Below are positions 10,721-21,158 of a DNA stretch of 64,000 nucleotides, one piece after another (positions within the stretch are counted from its first letter, which is position 1; each line of letters begins with the position of its first letter). The notes beneath the pieces were generated by a model. It made no database searches, was not told the origin of the DNA, and worked only from the letters and a program-made list of their open reading frames with translations. Made by a program: the position numbers and the translations under genes. The stretch comes from Candidatus Enterovibrio escicola (GTDB lineage Bacteria > Pseudomonadota > Gammaproteobacteria > Enterobacterales > Vibrionaceae), in NCBI RefSeq assembly GCF_002464935.1, contig NZ_NBYY01000009.1:248001-312000 (forward strand). The letters are read 5' to 3'.

Positions 10721-12088
10721 ATGTTTGAAAACTTAACTGATCGTTTATCCCGAACACTGAATAATATCAGGAATCGTGGTCGTCTCACTGAAGATAATAT
10801 TAAGGATACTTTACGCGAAGTCCGCATGGCGTTGCTGGAAGCAGACGTTGCCCTCCCTGTTGTACGTGAAGTAGTAAAGCGTATTAAAGAGAGTTCAGTA
10901 GGCTTAGAAATATCGAAAAACCTGACTCCAGGTCAGGAATTTATTAAAATTGTTCAGTTTGAACTTGAAGTTCTGATGGGCGAATCTAATGCTGAGTTGG
11001 ATTTGACATCTCAACCACCCGCCGTCATCCTGATGGCGGGCTTGCAAGGTGTAGGTAAAACAACTAGTGTTGGTAAGCTAGGAAAAATGCTCAAAGAGCG
11101 TCACAAAAAAAAAGTACTGGTGGTGTCAGTTGACGTTTATCGACCTGCTGCGATTAAGCAGTTGGAAATGCTGGCAACAGAAGTTGGCATTGATTTTTTC
11201 TCGTCTTCAGTGGATCAAAACCCGATTGATATTGCCAACGCTGCACTGGCGCATGGCAAACTGAAATTTTATGACGTTGTCATTGTAGATACTGCAGGTC
11301 GACTACATGTCGACGCAACGATGATGGACGAAATAAGACACATTCACGCGGCGATTAATCCGACTGAAACTTTATTTGTGGTTGACGCCATGACCGGTCA
11401 AGACGCTGCGAACACAGCAAAAGCATTTAATGATGTGTTACCGCTGACAGGGGTAATACTGACCAAAGTTGATGGTGATGCACGTGGTGGCGCCGCGTTA
11501 TCTGTACGTTATTTGACAGGAAAACCAATTAAGTTCTTAGGTGTAGGGGAGAAAATAGGTGCGTTAGAACCTTTCTACCCTGATCGTATTGCAAGTCGTA
11601 TCTTAGGTATGGGTGACGTATTGTCACTTATCGAAGATTTAGAACGGAATGTCAATAAAGACAAATCAGAACAATTGGCGAAGAAATTTAAAGAAAAAAA
11701 AAGTTTTGATCTTCAAGATTATCATAACCAACTTCAACAAATGAAGAACATGGGTGGTATTATTGGGATGTTAGAAAAGCTTCCAAGCTTGTCTAATTTG
11801 AGCAATGATGTAAAAAATCAGGTTAACGACAAACTGATTGTCCAGGTGGAAGCAATCATAAACTCTATGACGCCGAAAGAGCGTATACGACCAGATTTAC
11901 TTAAAGTTTCACGTAAGAAACGTATCGCTGCAGGTTCAGGTACACAGGTACAAGATATTAACCGCTTGCTCAAACAATTCAATCAAATGCAGAAGATAAT
12001 GAAGAAAATGCAAAAGGGTGGCATGAAAAATATGATACGCAATATGAAAAATATGGTGGATAGTGGTGGCAAAATGTTCCCCCGCTAA
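10721..12088 (+). CDS. ffh: Signal recognition particle protein Ffh (SRP54)
   Basis: GTPase that binds 4.5S RNA and signal sequences and targets nascent membrane proteins to FtsY and SecYEG. 455 aa from the ATG at 10721, giving MFENLTDRLSR as in E. coli Ffh (453 aa); a TTG six bases upstream is in frame but less likely. Visible are the N domain, the G domain with GLQGVGKTTSVGKL (P-loop), DTAGRLHVD and TKVDGDARGGAAL, and a methionine-rich M domain whose last 60 residues contain many Met with Lys and Arg (MQKIMKKMQKGGMKNM). It sits between ypjD and rpsP as in related genomes. The gene is undamaged. Confidence 0.97.
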   Translation: MFENLTDRLSRTLNNIRNRGRLTEDNIKDTLREVRMALLEADVALPVVREVVKRIKESSVGLEISKNLTPGQEFIKIVQFELEVLMGESNAELDLTSQPPAVILMAGLQGVGKTTSVGKLGKMLKERHKKKVLVVSVDVYRPAAIKQLEMLATEVGIDFFSSSVDQNPIDIANAALAHGKLKFYDVVIVDTAGRLHVDATMMDEIRHIHAAINPTETLFVVDAMTGQDAANTAKAFNDVLPLTGVILTKVDGDARGGAALSVRYLTGKPIKFLGVGEKIGALEPFYPDRIASRILGMGDVLSLIEDLERNVNKDKSEQLAKKFKEKKSFDLQDYHNQLQQMKNMGGIIGMLEKLPSLSNLSNDVKNQVNDKLIVQVEAIINSMTPKERIRPDLLKVSRKKRIAAGSGTQVQDINRLLKQFNQMQKIMKKMQKGGMKNMIRNMKNMVDSGGKMFPR

Positions 12089-12138
12089 GACTTAATATCA
12101 AAGTCACCTAAAATTCTCGGTAATTTAGTAGTTAACAT

Positions 12139-12475
12139 GATTTACGCATAAGAAATAAACTAAATACCCAAGTCGCGATCTGATCGTTTAGATTAGATCA
12201 TCAGTTAAACAATGACCTTATTCTGAATAAGTTAGACACTCTTATCACTATCACTGATATCGACGATTTCTGTCAGGTTTTCCTGCATGAGCAAATACCG
12301 GATTCTAAGGACATTGTTGATATAACTGAACTACAGGTAGGTAATAATTTATGTATTCCACAACGTCGCCTGTTTGATGGAGTGGCTAAAATGAAGTAAG
12401 GGAACGGATAGGAGGGTTCTATGGCTTTAAAATTCACCTTATCATCAACGTTTAAGGCGGTATCGTTTCGGCAAA
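12139..12475 (+). mobile_element. IS982-family deletion derivative
   Basis: Starts with the IS982 left end (TACGCATAAGAAATAAACTA) and contains only short pieces of the transposase: the N-terminal DIDDFCQ region and a stretch near GGFYGFKIHLII, joined by internal deletions. An IS1-like terminal piece (CATGTATTCAATA) follows at about 12493. Confidence 0.65.
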
Positions 12476-12604
12476 GGGAATAATAACCAATCATGTATTC
12501 AATATGCCTAGCTTAATAAGTCACCCAGTTTGAAGAAGCCGTAGTTATACAGATTCTGAGGTTAGTTATACAAAGGAGATATCTGAATTCAAGCCTGAAG
12601 TCAA

Positions 12605-12750
12605 ACAGTTTCCAATCAAGCTACTAATGCTATTTCTTTAAAAAGAACGGCAGATTATATAAACCCTAAACATTTCTTATGTCCGATGATTAATTCTTGC
12701 TTGAGTAAAGGTAATATCTTCATCCGTGACCGTTCTTAAATCTGTCCCTC
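12605..12750 (-). mobile_element. IS30-family (type A) 3' fragment
   Basis: On the minus strand it reads LRTVTDEDITFTQARINHR, the C-terminal block of the type-A IS30 transposase also found at 32830-33028, 47655-47990 and 62489-63735. It carries a stop and frameshift. The remaining about 200 bp up to rpsP should hold the promoter for the rpsP operon, but no convincing -35/-10 pair was identified. Confidence 0.65.
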
Positions 12751-12957
12751 TCTATATACGTATACGCACTCTCTCAAAAACCATTAACATTTGGCTTATT
12801 AGTGATAATTCAATTCTTTTCCTGTCAGCGGGGTTATATGTAAAACAGTTGCATTGGGTAAAAGAAAGCGTAGAATGAGGTAGGTTTCTCCTAGAACATA
12901 ATAGCTTTGTATTTTCACAAAGCCTATCTTTTATTTAGTACTGCAAAAGAGGACGGT

Positions 12958-13206
12958 ATGGTCACCATTCGTTTGGCACGTCATGGCGCTAAAAAGCGTC
13001 CATTTTACCAAATTGTTGTTACGGATAGTCGTAGCGCACGTAACGGGCGTTTCATCGAGAAAGTGGGATTCTTCAATCCAATTGCACAGGGTCAAGAAGA
13101 AAAGCTGCGTCTTGATCTGGGTCGTGTCCACCATTGGATTGGCCACGGTGCAACCGTTTCTGACCGTGCAGCCAAACTTATCAAAGATGCCACAAAAGCA
13201 GCATGA
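12958..13206 (+). CDS. rpsP: 30S ribosomal protein S16
   Basis: Small-subunit protein needed for assembly of the 16S 5' domain. The ATG at 12958 gives [20 protein letters not shown], the standard S16 N-terminus, and 82 aa, the same length as E. coli S16. [17 protein letters not shown] is present. An upstream in-frame TTG (12907) would add 17 unrelated residues, so it is rejected. It is the first gene of the conserved rpsP-rimM-trmD-rplS operon, with purine-rich GAGGACG before the start. Confidence 0.97.
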   Translation: MVTIRLARHGAKKRPFYQIVVTDSRSARNGRFIEKVGFFNPIAQGQEEKLRLDLGRVHHWIGHGATVSDRAAKLIKDATKAA

Positions 13207-13237
13207 TTGATGGATGCAATGATTGAAAGAAGAAGAC

Positions 13238-13765
13238 GTGAGTGAGCAAGAAAAGGTTGTAATAGGTAAACTAGGTGCCTCTTATGGGATCCGTGGGTGG
13301 CTTAAAATCTTCTCTTATACGGACAACCCTAGAAGCATTTTTGACTATAAACCTTGGTTCATAAAGGTTTGTAATGAATGGAAAGTATTCCAAGTTGAAG
13401 ACTGGAAACGTCACGGCCAAGGTTGGCTTTGCAAATTGCAGGGTCTAGATCAACGTGCAACCGCCCAAACTATGACGAATACTGAAATAACCATTAACGC
13501 AGAGACATTACCTGTTCTGTTAAAGGATGAATTCTACTGGCGAGAATTGTTCGGTATGGAAGTCATTACTACTCAAGGGTATAGCTTCGGAAAGGTGACT
13601 GACATATGGGAAACAGGCTCCAATGATGTACTGGTTATCACCACCAATATGAAAGATGTTTTTGGTAAAAAGGAACGATTAGTACCTTTCCTTGACGGAA
13701 AGGTAATTAAGCTGATTGATCGCTCTGCTCAACGAATAGAAGTTGACTGGGATCCTAGGTTTTAA
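13238..13765 (+). CDS. rimM: Ribosome maturation factor RimM
   Basis: Binds ribosomal protein S19 in the 30S head and helps late 16S rRNA processing. From the GTG at 13238 it is 175 aa ([18 protein letters not shown]), and GSSYGIRG-like, FDYKPWF and [10 protein letters not shown] blocks match RimM; the C-terminal PRC-barrel ends with VDWDPRF. The frame is also open from a TTG at 13223, adding five residues. GTG is preferred because AAGAAG sits just upstream and homologues begin near here. It follows rpsP closely in the operon. Confidence 0.93.
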   Translation: MSEQEKVVIGKLGASYGIRGWLKIFSYTDNPRSIFDYKPWFIKVCNEWKVFQVEDWKRHGQGWLCKLQGLDQRATAQTMTNTEITINAETLPVLLKDEFYWRELFGMEVITTQGYSFGKVTDIWETGSNDVLVITTNMKDVFGKKERLVPFLDGKVIKLIDRSAQRIEVDWDPRF

Positions 13766-13805
13766 TTACTGCGGTAACGATTTAACTCTATATGAGAGAG
13801 GAAAT

Positions 13806-14555
13806 ATGTGGGTTGGTGTCATCAGCCTTTTTCCTGAAATGTTCCGTACTGTTACTGAATTTGGGGTGACGGGCAACGCGGTAAAAAAAGGACTGCTTAA
13901 GATTGAAATGTGGAATCCTCGAGATTTTACACAAGATAAGCACAGGACAGTCGACGATCGACCGTATGGGGGTGGTCCCGGCATGTTGATGATGGCAAAA
14001 CCTCTAATTAATGCCATTAACACAGCCAAAATCGCTCTAGGAGGCGAGGTAAAAGTAATTTACCTATCACCTCAAGGAAGAAAACTTGATCAAACTGGTG
14101 TTGAAGAGCTGGCTAAGAATGAAAAATTTATCGTTCTATGTGGACGCTACGAAGGGGTGGATGAGCGCATAATACAAACAAAAGTTGATGAAGAATGGTC
14201 TATCGGCGATTTTGTGCTCAGTGGAGGTGAAATCCCAGCAATGACGTTAATTGATGCTGTTGCTCGGTTTGTTCCAGGGGTGCTTGGAAACTCTTCTTCT
14301 GCAGAAGAAGATTCTTTTGCAAATGGCTTATTGGATTGTCCGCACTACACTAGACCCCGAATATTAAATGGATTGGCTGTACCTCAGGTACTCAAATCAG
14401 GTAATCATCAGGATATTCGCCGTTGGCGATTACAGCAGTCATTAGGCCGAACTTGGCTTAGAAGACCAGAGCTTTTGGAGAACCTAGCTCTGACTGACGA
14501 ACAGGGATTCCTACTTGCTGAGTTCATTAATGAACAAAACGCGGAAAGTACCTAA
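13806..14555 (+). CDS. trmD: tRNA (guanine37-N1)-methyltransferase
   Basis: Methylates G37 next to the anticodon, preventing +1 frameshifting, using SAM. The ATG at 13806 follows GAGAGGAA and gives [14 protein letters not shown], the TrmD N-terminus; 249 aa compares with about 255 usual. The SPOUT knot region is intact, with [24 protein letters not shown] and [11 protein letters not shown]. The open frame continues 21 codons upstream into the end of rimM, but the internal ATG is the expected start. It is the third gene of the operon, 40 bp after rimM. Confidence 0.96.
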   Translation: MWVGVISLFPEMFRTVTEFGVTGNAVKKGLLKIEMWNPRDFTQDKHRTVDDRPYGGGPGMLMMAKPLINAINTAKIALGGEVKVIYLSPQGRKLDQTGVEELAKNEKFIVLCGRYEGVDERIIQTKVDEEWSIGDFVLSGGEIPAMTLIDAVARFVPGVLGNSSSAEEDSFANGLLDCPHYTRPRILNGLAVPQVLKSGNHQDIRRWRLQQSLGRTWLRRPELLENLALTDEQGFLLAEFINEQNAEST

Positions 14556-14592
14556 ACATACTTAGTATCAGTTTATTCTAGGGTTATAGAAA

Positions 14593-14946
14593 ATGAATAA
14601 CATCATCAAAGCGATCAACAACGAGCAACTTAAGCAAGATCTTCCTGAAATTGAAGTTGGAGACACTTTGGTAATTCAGGTTAGAGTCAAAGAAGGTGAA
14701 CGTTCACGTCTGCAGGCCTATGAAGGTATCGTAATTGCTAAACGTAATCGTGGACTGCATTCAGCAATTACCGTCCGTAAAATCTCTAACGGTGAAGGTG
14801 TTGAGCGTGTCTTCCAGATTCATTCACCAGTAGTTGATAATATTTTTATAAAACGTCGCGGGGCTGTACGGCGTGCAAAATTGTACTACCTGCGAGAACG
14901 TTCTGGTAAGTCTGCGCGTATTAAAGAGCGTCTAGCTAAGAAATAA
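14593..14946 (+). CDS. rplS: 50S ribosomal protein L19
   Basis: Large-subunit protein at the 30S-50S interface. 117 aa against 115 in E. coli. [18 protein letters not shown], the RSRLQAYEG block and [11 protein letters not shown] are intact, and the basic C-terminal [18 protein letters not shown] is typical. It is the last gene of the rpsP operon, 37 bp after trmD, and a possible terminator follows. Confidence 0.97.
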   Translation: MNNIIKAINNEQLKQDLPEIEVGDTLVIQVRVKEGERSRLQAYEGIVIAKRNRGLHSAITVRKISNGEGVERVFQIHSPVVDNIFIKRRGAVRRAKLYYLRERSGKSARIKERLAKK

Positions 14947-14947
14947 T

Positions 14948-14977
14948 CCCCCTACAGGTTTAGGGACCTAGAAGGGG
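14948..14977 (+). terminator. Possible terminator after rplS
   Basis: CCCCT and AGGGG form a stem with an inner AGGT/ACCT pair just after the rplS stop codon. The trailing sequence is A-rich with no T run, so termination is inferred mainly from position. Confidence 0.4.
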
Positions 14978-15128
14978 TAGTAAAAAAGCCGATCTTCTTA
15001 CTTCAGGAAGCCTGATAACAACAAATAGGATACAGAATGGTCAATAATCGATTGTTCTGCCTGTTTTTATCGCTTTAGTCACCCCTTTTCCGTCCCCAGC
15101 CTCCTGTCCAGCATTCTACCAATCTAGG

Positions 15129-15253
15129 TTAAACTGCACTGCCCCTAAGAAATGAACTAAATTCCCATGTCCTTATGCAGTCAATAGTTTTTTCTAAACG
15201 ATCAGATTGCGACATGGAAATTTAGTTCATTTCTTAGGGGCAGTGCAGTTTAA
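15129..15253. repeat. 125-bp MITE-like palindrome from an IS982 left end
   Basis: Arms 15129-15171 and 15211-15253 are reverse complements over 43 bp with one mismatch. The right arm plus the 39-nt loop is the IS982 left end (subterminal ATGCAGTCAATAGTTTTTT). The left arm is an inverted duplicate of the outer 43 bp. Both arms share the derived CACTGCCCCTAAG where other copies have GCTGCGCATAAG. Confidence 0.8.
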
Positions 15254-15660
15254 GTAAATCCTTATGGCTAAAATCTCCTACATTCAGATCCGTAAACAAG
15301 CTAGAATTGTGTTTCTGTAAAGGAATACACGCATGAAGTGAAGAAGTCGGGGATAGAAGCTTCCCAGATGGGAGACTTGAGTCACTTAAATTCGAAAAAA
15401 GGTTACCGTCATCATATTATAGTGACTCAAACTGTCTTTTATCAGATCCACGACGGGGACACATACATTATTGATCTAATCATATAAAGTAATATCAATG
15501 AGGAAAATCAATCTGCATAAATTTCGTTCGCTGAAATAGTATACGGTGTGTCAATTACGGATGCATGTATTAGTTGGTAGAATACAGGAGAACGGCTAAA
15601 GAATATGACATTGAATTGAGACCCTTCTTGGAAGAAGTGTTCAAAAGGAAATTAAACCCA
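15254..15660. other. 407-bp gap upstream of tyrA, no gene recognised
   Basis: aroF usually precedes tyrA in this group, but no DAHP synthase sequence could be read on either strand. An open frame runs from 15574 into tyrA but its first 29 codons resemble nothing known. The tyrA promoter should lie here; none was pinpointed. Confidence 0.4.
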
Positions 15661-16788
15661 ATGGTTTCTAAGTTGTCTCACCTTCGAGATAAAATTGATG
15701 AAGTTGATAAAAAAATGGTTGAGTTGTTGGCTCGTCGCCTTTCTCTTGTTACCCAAGTAGGCGAACTGAAAAGTCTGCAGGGCTTACCGATTTATGTTCC
15801 TGATCGAGAAGCTGCTATGTTGGCATCGTGTCGCAAAGAGGCTGAATTAAAAGGTGTACCCCCTGATCTTATTGAGGATATTTTATGCCGTACCATGCGA
15901 GAATCTTACACCAATGGAAATGATTTTGGCTTTAAGTGTTTGAATACTGGATTACGTTCAATTGTTATTGTTGGAGGCAACGGACAACTTGGTAGGTTGT
16001 TTGGTAAATTGTTCCACCTCTCGGGCTATGACGTAAAAGTGTTAGAGTCTGAGGATTGGCAACATGCTGATAAAATATTGCCGGATGCGGGCATGGTGGT
16101 TGTGACTGTCCCTATTAACTGTACTGACACGATTATTCGCAAGTTGACAACTCTTCCTGATGATTGCATTCTGACGGATTTGACTTCAATAAAGAGTACG
16201 CCATTACAGGCAATGATGGAATCTCATAACGGACCTGTAGTGGGGCTTCATCCTATGTTTAGCTCTGATATTACTAGCCTTGCTAAGCAAGTGATCGTCT
16301 ATTGTGACGGACGCAACCCAGAAGCGTATCAATGGCTATTGGAGCAATTTCGGATTTGGGGTGCTAGTTTACATTGCATTAGTGCGACTGAGCATGATCA
16401 GGGTATGACTTTGATTCAAGCCCTTCACCACTTTACCTCGTTTGTCTACGGTGTGCATTTAGCAGAAGAGAACCCAAATTTATCGCAGCTAACAGCGTTA
16501 AGTTCACCCATTTATCGTTTGGAACTGGCGATGGTAGGACGATTATTTGCACAAGATGCGCAGCTGTATGCAGATATCGTAATGTCATCACCGCAAAATA
16601 TAGACGCAATAAAACTCTTTCATACACGATTTGGGGAAGCGATTACTTTGCTAGATCTACAAGATAAAGGGGGTTTCATATCTGCTTTCCAACATGTGGA
16701 AGATTGGTTCGGTGATTTTTCACAACACTTCTTGAAAGAAAGCCAAGCCCTATTGAGACAAGCAAACGATACAGTACATCTTGGATAA
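15661..16788 (+). CDS. tyrA: Bifunctional chorismate mutase/prephenate dehydrogenase
   Basis: Converts chorismate to prephenate and then to 4-hydroxyphenylpyruvate, the tyrosine branch of aromatic synthesis. 375 aa from the ATG at 15661 equals the Vibrio length. The N-terminal AroQ mutase has [19 protein letters not shown], and the dehydrogenase has a nucleotide-binding [16 protein letters not shown] loop and the VGLHPMF and [14 protein letters not shown] motifs. The frame is open for 29 more codons upstream, but [12 protein letters not shown] is the family N-terminus and AAAGGAAA lies before this ATG. Prephenate, its intermediate, is also the precursor used with TrhP in tRNA hydroxylation; trhP lies at 29876-31273. 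Confidence 0.95.
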   Translation: MVSKLSHLRDKIDEVDKKMVELLARRLSLVTQVGELKSLQGLPIYVPDREAAMLASCRKEAELKGVPPDLIEDILCRTMRESYTNGNDFGFKCLNTGLRSIVIVGGNGQLGRLFGKLFHLSGYDVKVLESEDWQHADKILPDAGMVVVTVPINCTDTIIRKLTTLPDDCILTDLTSIKSTPLQAMMESHNGPVVGLHPMFSSDITSLAKQVIVYCDGRNPEAYQWLLEQFRIWGASLHCISATEHDQGMTLIQALHHFTSFVYGVHLAEENPNLSQLTALSSPIYRLELAMVGRLFAQDAQLYADIVMSSPQNIDAIKLFHTRFGEAITLLDLQDKGGFISAFQHVEDWFGDFSQHFLKESQALLRQANDTVHLG

Positions 16789-16857
16789 GCGATGGAACCA
16801 TAACAAGAGGTAAAGCTCATCTTTTTGTTTTAAGATCTTATGTATGCAAAATCAACA

Positions 16858-17050
16858 ATCATGTATTGAATAAATTACTCTTCGTGTAGGACGTGTTTTT
16901 AATTCAGGGTAACAATTTCTATTATCAAGTATGGTATCTGCATTGATGGACACCAAAATACCTAATTGCCAGTTATGCTAATGCCCCTTACAACTGATGA
17001 GATACATGATCACCAGAACTACTATTCTCAATCGAGAAGTTCCCGTAATT
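16858..17050 (+). mobile_element. IS1-family 5' fragment
   Basis: Left end CATGTATTGAATAAATTACTC aligns with that of the IS1 relic at 9866. A degraded InsA-like start follows at about 16930 (ALMDTKIPNCQLC then a stop). It is truncated by the IS5 fragment. Confidence 0.5.
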
Positions 17051-17062
17051 AGCCTTGTCATT

Positions 17063-18360
17063 GAACGTTGTTTTCCAAATATCTGAACTAATCGCAATAC
17101 CTGCTATCAAATCAACTTGTAGTTAAGCGGGAAGTGATGATATGAAAGGCCAAGCACAAAATCAGCAACTGGAAACAATCTAATCAAGCATTAGTAAACT
17201 GAGGCTAAATCACTTTTTAGATAGACGACGCTGCCATTAAGACATGAAATTGTCTAAAGCCTCAGTGCCGTGGTTTTATATTTGCCGATACTTAGATTGA
17301 AACGGAACTGATGGTGAAAGGTATTTTCAGCCCCCACTTCGTGCGTTAGGAGGCTTTCTTAATTCGACTTTTACGTTGATAAATATCCCGCTGGAATCAT
17401 CTACAGATACTTGCATGAGTAATGTGTTTGAAGAACGTAGAAGTTAAGTAATCTAAGCTACGCATAAGAAATAAACTAAATACCAAAGTCGCAATCCGCG
17501 CATTTAAAAAAACCATTCACTGCATAATAACTTTGGTATGAATAACTTAGACGCTGTTTTCGTCGATGTCGACGACTTATGACAGACTTTCCTCCCTGCA
17601 TGGGAGGAACACCTAATTTCTTACGGTGTCAAAGAAAGAAACCTTATCACATCTCCGTTAACAAAGTTATGACATTAGTGATAGCTTTCCATAAATCAGG
17701 ATATCGAGACTTTAAAACTTATTACATCCACTTTATTTACCGCTACCTCACCAACGAATTTCCTGAATTATTCAGCTACACGCAAATGCGCAAGCTCATG
17801 CAAGGTGTTCTGGTTTCGCTTGACTCTTACCTCACTCACCGTCAAAGATTACCTTCGTTGATTCATCCAAGCTATAAGCTTATTACAACCTACGTATTTT
17901 CAGACATCAAGTGTTTAAAGGTACAGCGAAGCGAAGAAAAGGAACTATAGGGTGGTTTTACGGCTTCAAATTACACCTTATTGTCAATGACCAAGATGCA
18001 TTATCTCAGTCAAAGTGACGACGGCTAACCTAGATGATAGAAAGCCTATATCGGCAATTACTGACGAGCTTTGGGGTATTTATACGGAGATAAAGGTTAT
18101 ATCTCTGATCCATTTGAGCTAGAACTCGCAAACAAGGGAATGACACTAATTAACGGGTATAAAAAAGAATATGAAACCCAAAGTTATGAAACTTTGGAAC
18201 CGCCTGATACTCTGGAAACGATTTATTATCGAAACCGTTTTTGATCAACTAAAAAACATATCCCAAATCGAGCATTCTTGGCACCGTAGTTGTATCAGCT
18301 TTATGGTCAACTTGCTGGCGGGGCTCATCGTGTTATAGGCCTGATTTAATCAACAACGCC
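17063..18360 (+). mobile_element. IS5-family copy split by an IS982 insertion
   Basis: The IS5 5' part runs from about 17063 to 17454 and its 3' end (GATTTAATCAACAACGCC) is at 18343-18360. Between them lies an IS982 copy. About half of IS5 is missing, so insertion was followed or accompanied by deletion. The transposase is dead. Confidence 0.7.
17455..18332 (+). mobile_element. IS982-family copy inside IS5
   Basis: Left end CTACGCATAAGAAATAAACTA at 17458. The transposase reads in pieces: 17579-17950 covers the DDL..FPP, ISVNKVMTLVIAFHKSGYRD and YKLITTYVFSDIK regions, then the GWFYGFKLHLIVNDQ and [12 protein letters not shown] regions after frameshifts. It ends at LLAGLIV, where IS5 resumes, so the right terminal repeat is missing. 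Confidence 0.75.
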
Positions 18361-18405
18361 ATTATCAATTAATAATATTTAGCAAATACTATAATATTAA
18401 ATATT

Positions 18406-18429
18406 ATCAGCCCCACACTTGAGGCTGAT
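18406..18429 (-). terminator. Likely raiA terminator
   Basis: ATCAGCC and GGCTGAT form a 7-bp stem with a 10-nt loop 20 bp beyond the raiA stop, followed on the minus strand by AT-rich sequence with short T runs. Confidence 0.5.
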
Positions 18430-18448
18430 TCTTAACTCTATCAGAGAC

Positions 18449-18784
18449 TTATACAACTTCTTTTTCATCAGTCGGAATTTCAATATGGCTAGCTCGGCGT
18501 GCTTCACCCCTATGTGCTTGTTTATTGATCTGTTTCTCTAGTTTTTGACCTGCTTCATTAATTGCTGCATACATGTCTTCATGTTCTGCAGAAGCAATTA
18601 GTTTTACACCTGGTACAGAAACGCTAACTTCAATCCTAAATTTGTGGCTTGGCTCTTCGTTGATGACGGCATGAGGATTGATCAGCATAATTTGCCACTT
18701 TTCGAGTTTCTCGAAACGAGAAGTAATACGGTCACGGATGGCAGCAGTAATAACGACGTTTTTACCAGTAATATCTACAATCAT
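18449..18784 (-). CDS. raiA: Ribosome-associated inhibitor/hibernation factor
   Basis: Binds the 30S decoding region and stops translation in stationary phase or cold. 111 aa, close to E. coli RaiA (YfiA, 113 aa). The first half reads MIVDITGKNVVITAAIR, then FEKLEKWQ and LINPHAVINEEP. The HEDMYAAIN block and the LEKQINKQAHRGEARR helix are conserved, and a short acidic tail follows as in RaiA rather than the shorter Hpf. GAGGGAAC precedes the ATG on the minus strand. It is a single gene between IS copies and appears intact. Confidence 0.9.
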   Translation of the reverse strand: MIVDITGKNVVITAAIRDRITSRFEKLEKWQIMLINPHAVINEEPSHKFRIEVSVSVPGVKLIASAEHEDMYAAINEAGQKLEKQINKQAHRGEARRASHIEIPTDEKEVV

Positions 18785-18990
18785 AGTTGTTCCCTCGGTA
18801 GATTTTTCTTTGCTAAACTCATTTTTAGATTACTTTCTTGAATGATAAATGATGTGAGTCAACTCACTATTATGGTGTGGAATCTTCTTAAACTGACTAT
18901 TTGTGATCCTGATAAGAATTCTGAGCAGAATGGTGCCAATAAATACTTGAAGATTGCTGTTAGACAGGTGCAATTCGAATAGATTCAGAT

Positions 18991-19986
18991 GGTGTTGTTT
19001 CCCAAATATATGAACTAATCGCAATTCCTACGATTAGATCAGAAACTGAAAACAATATAATCAAGCATTAGTAAACCGTGGCTCAGTGACTTTTTGAATA
19101 GACGTCGCTGCTATTAAGGTATGGCATTGTCTAAAACATCACGGTCATCATAGCCGTAGGTTTATATTTTCCGATACGAAGATTGAAACGGCACTGATGG
19201 TGAAAGGTATTTTTAGGCTCACTTCGTGGATTAAAAGGCTTTCTCAATTCGGTTTTTATGTTGATGAGCAGCCTACTGAAATTCCCTATATACACCTGCA
19301 TTAGCAAGTGTTCAAAGACCGTAAAAATTAAGTACCGTTTGCTGAATCAAGGAGCTGTCTCTCACGTCGTTATTGAGGCTACAGCCCTCAAAGGATACGA
19401 CGAAGGTGAATGGAAAACGAGTAAACACAGTAAGGAGATAAGGTGTATCTAGCGAAAACTTCATCTTGCCGTTGATGTGTCTGATCATGAGGTTGTTGCT
19501 GTAGAAGTTAGCCTAATTTCTGTAGGGGACGATGATGTTTTACCTACATTGCTTAACCCCTTCCGATGAAAGATAAAGCAAGTCAGTACTGATAGAGCCT
19601 ATGACACAATAGCCTGTTACCACGTACTGAAGAACAAAAGAATAACATCCAGTATTCCACCTCTAAGCAATGCGGGGTACTAAAAGGAAAGGTATCCTAA
19701 AAATGAAGCTGTAAAGGCTTTAAAAAAGACAAACTGGCGGAGTGGAAAAAGGACAGGGATTATCATAAACGCTCATTAGCAGAACTTGCAATGTTTCGCT
19801 ATAAACAGTTGCTTAGCCCTAAACTTACTCTTCGTGATTACAATACTAAAGTTGGTGGAATGCTGGCAAATGTGAAAGTGATGAACAAAATTAGAAGACT
19901 CGATATGCCTGTTCGACAGCAGATAAATTAAGACTGTAAAAAAGATTGGGATCAATGCGTTATAGGCCTAATTTAATCAACAACGC
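18991..19986 (+). mobile_element. IS5-family (IS903-like) copy lacking its start region
   Basis: Ends GGTGTTGTTTCCC and AATTTAATCAACAACGC mark the copy. Compared with the other copies it lacks about 50 bp around the transposase start codon (junction near 19042) and has many stops. Catalytic-region text such as EVSLISVGDDDVLPTLLNP is still readable. It is inactive. Confidence 0.8.
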
Positions 19987-20103
19987 TTGTTGAAAGTAAA
20001 ATCGACTAAAATAAGTGTCCCGATGAAGTAAAAACGCTATATGATAAACTTTACACTTTTAGAGTGAATATTACTGGCAGATTCTTTCTAGGTAATAAAG
20101 TCA

Positions 20104-20123
20104 GGATCACTCATGAGTGATCC
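20104..20123. terminator. Palindromic hairpin between IS5 and bamD
   Basis: GGATCACTCATGAGTGATCC is a perfect 20-bp palindrome. T-rich sequence follows on both strands, so it could end transcription from either side. It lies 118 bp beyond the bamD stop. Confidence 0.4.
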
Positions 20124-20240
20124 CCTAGATTTTATTGTAACCACAGTCTGATATGGAAATAATATGTATGATAGCAACCAGACTTCAAAGGACAGGTAAA
20201 CACTTGGTTACCTTCTGCGGTTGTAGCACTCTCATTTTAT

Positions 20241-20966
20241 TTAACTGCTGTTCAGCTGAATTAATTCAAGGATACGTGTGGCAGGTTCTTCCAATTTTAA
20301 TGCTTCATAGGCTTGTAGTGTCAGCCATAACGATTCTCTTGCGGCGGTAGTATCAGGAAAATTACGTTGTAATTTCTGGCAACGGTTAATCACGGCAATC
20401 CAAGCTTCACGGCGGACGTATAAGTCAGCAATAGACAGTTCATAATCAGCCAATCTATTTTTCAACGCAACCATACGCTTTCGAGAATCAGCTCCATATT
20501 CACTATTTGGGTAACGGTCTAATAATTGACGGAAATCAATAAAAGCACGATGAACAGGTACTGGATCGCGATCGCTACGCTTGATATTCAGCAAGTTATG
20601 CAAAAAGTTTCTATCTTGTGCCATGTTGGTTAAGCCGCTCATGTAAAGCATCCAATCCATTCTTGGGTGACTAGGATGCATACGCAGAAAGCGTTCAATG
20701 GTAGCTTCGACTAGTGCCAAATGGTCACTCTTGTAATAGGCATAAATAAGATCGAACTGAACTTGTTTTGAATAAGCACTAAAAGGATAGCGAGAATCTA
20801 AGGCTTCTAATTTTGTAATGGCTGAATTCCAGTTTCCTTTATCTAACGAAACCTTAGCCTTTTGGTAGAGTTCAAACGGTGGACTATCTGGTACCACCTT
20901 TTCAAGGCTAGAACAGCCTGCCATCAGAAAAATAGCAATGAGAGAAGAAAGGGTTAGGTTTTTCAT
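20241..20966 (-). CDS. bamD: Outer membrane assembly lipoprotein BamD
   Basis: Essential lipoprotein of the BAM complex that inserts beta-barrel proteins into the outer membrane. 241 aa. The signal peptide ends in a lipobox (LMAGC, lipidated Cys18). The mature part is built of TPR repeats, with YQKAKVSLDKGNWNSAITKLE as the first and later FRQLLDRYPNSEYGADSRKRM. It is divergent from rluD with a 192-bp shared upstream region, the arrangement found in E. coli and Vibrio. BamE, another BAM subunit, is also kept in this window (48194-48550). Confidence 0.95.
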   Translation of the reverse strand: MKNLTLSSLIAIFLMAGCSSLEKVVPDSPPFELYQKAKVSLDKGNWNSAITKLEALDSRYPFSAYSKQVQFDLIYAYYKSDHLALVEATIERFLRMHPSHPRMDWMLYMSGLTNMAQDRNFLHNLLNIKRSDRDPVPVHRAFIDFRQLLDRYPNSEYGADSRKRMVALKNRLADYELSIADLYVRREAWIAVINRCQKLQRNFPDTTAARESLWLTLQAYEALKLEEPATRILELIQLNSS

Positions 20967-21158
20967 TAATATAGTTATTTCCTTAAAACAATATTTTCAG
21001 CCTTTTCCATTACGCACTCAGACGAAAAAAGCTACAATAACTCGATAAGGGTTATTCTACCCCTAGATCCGATATACCACCAACCAGTAACGTGACCGTG
21101 CCCACGTGCAGGAACACGTACTTAAACATTAGTCTCATAGAGAATAACAAAGTTCGTC

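Noticed and set aside
15574-15660. Upstream extension of the tyrA frame by 29 codons
   Set aside because: The added residues match no TyrA N-terminus, while [12 protein letters not shown] at 15661 does.
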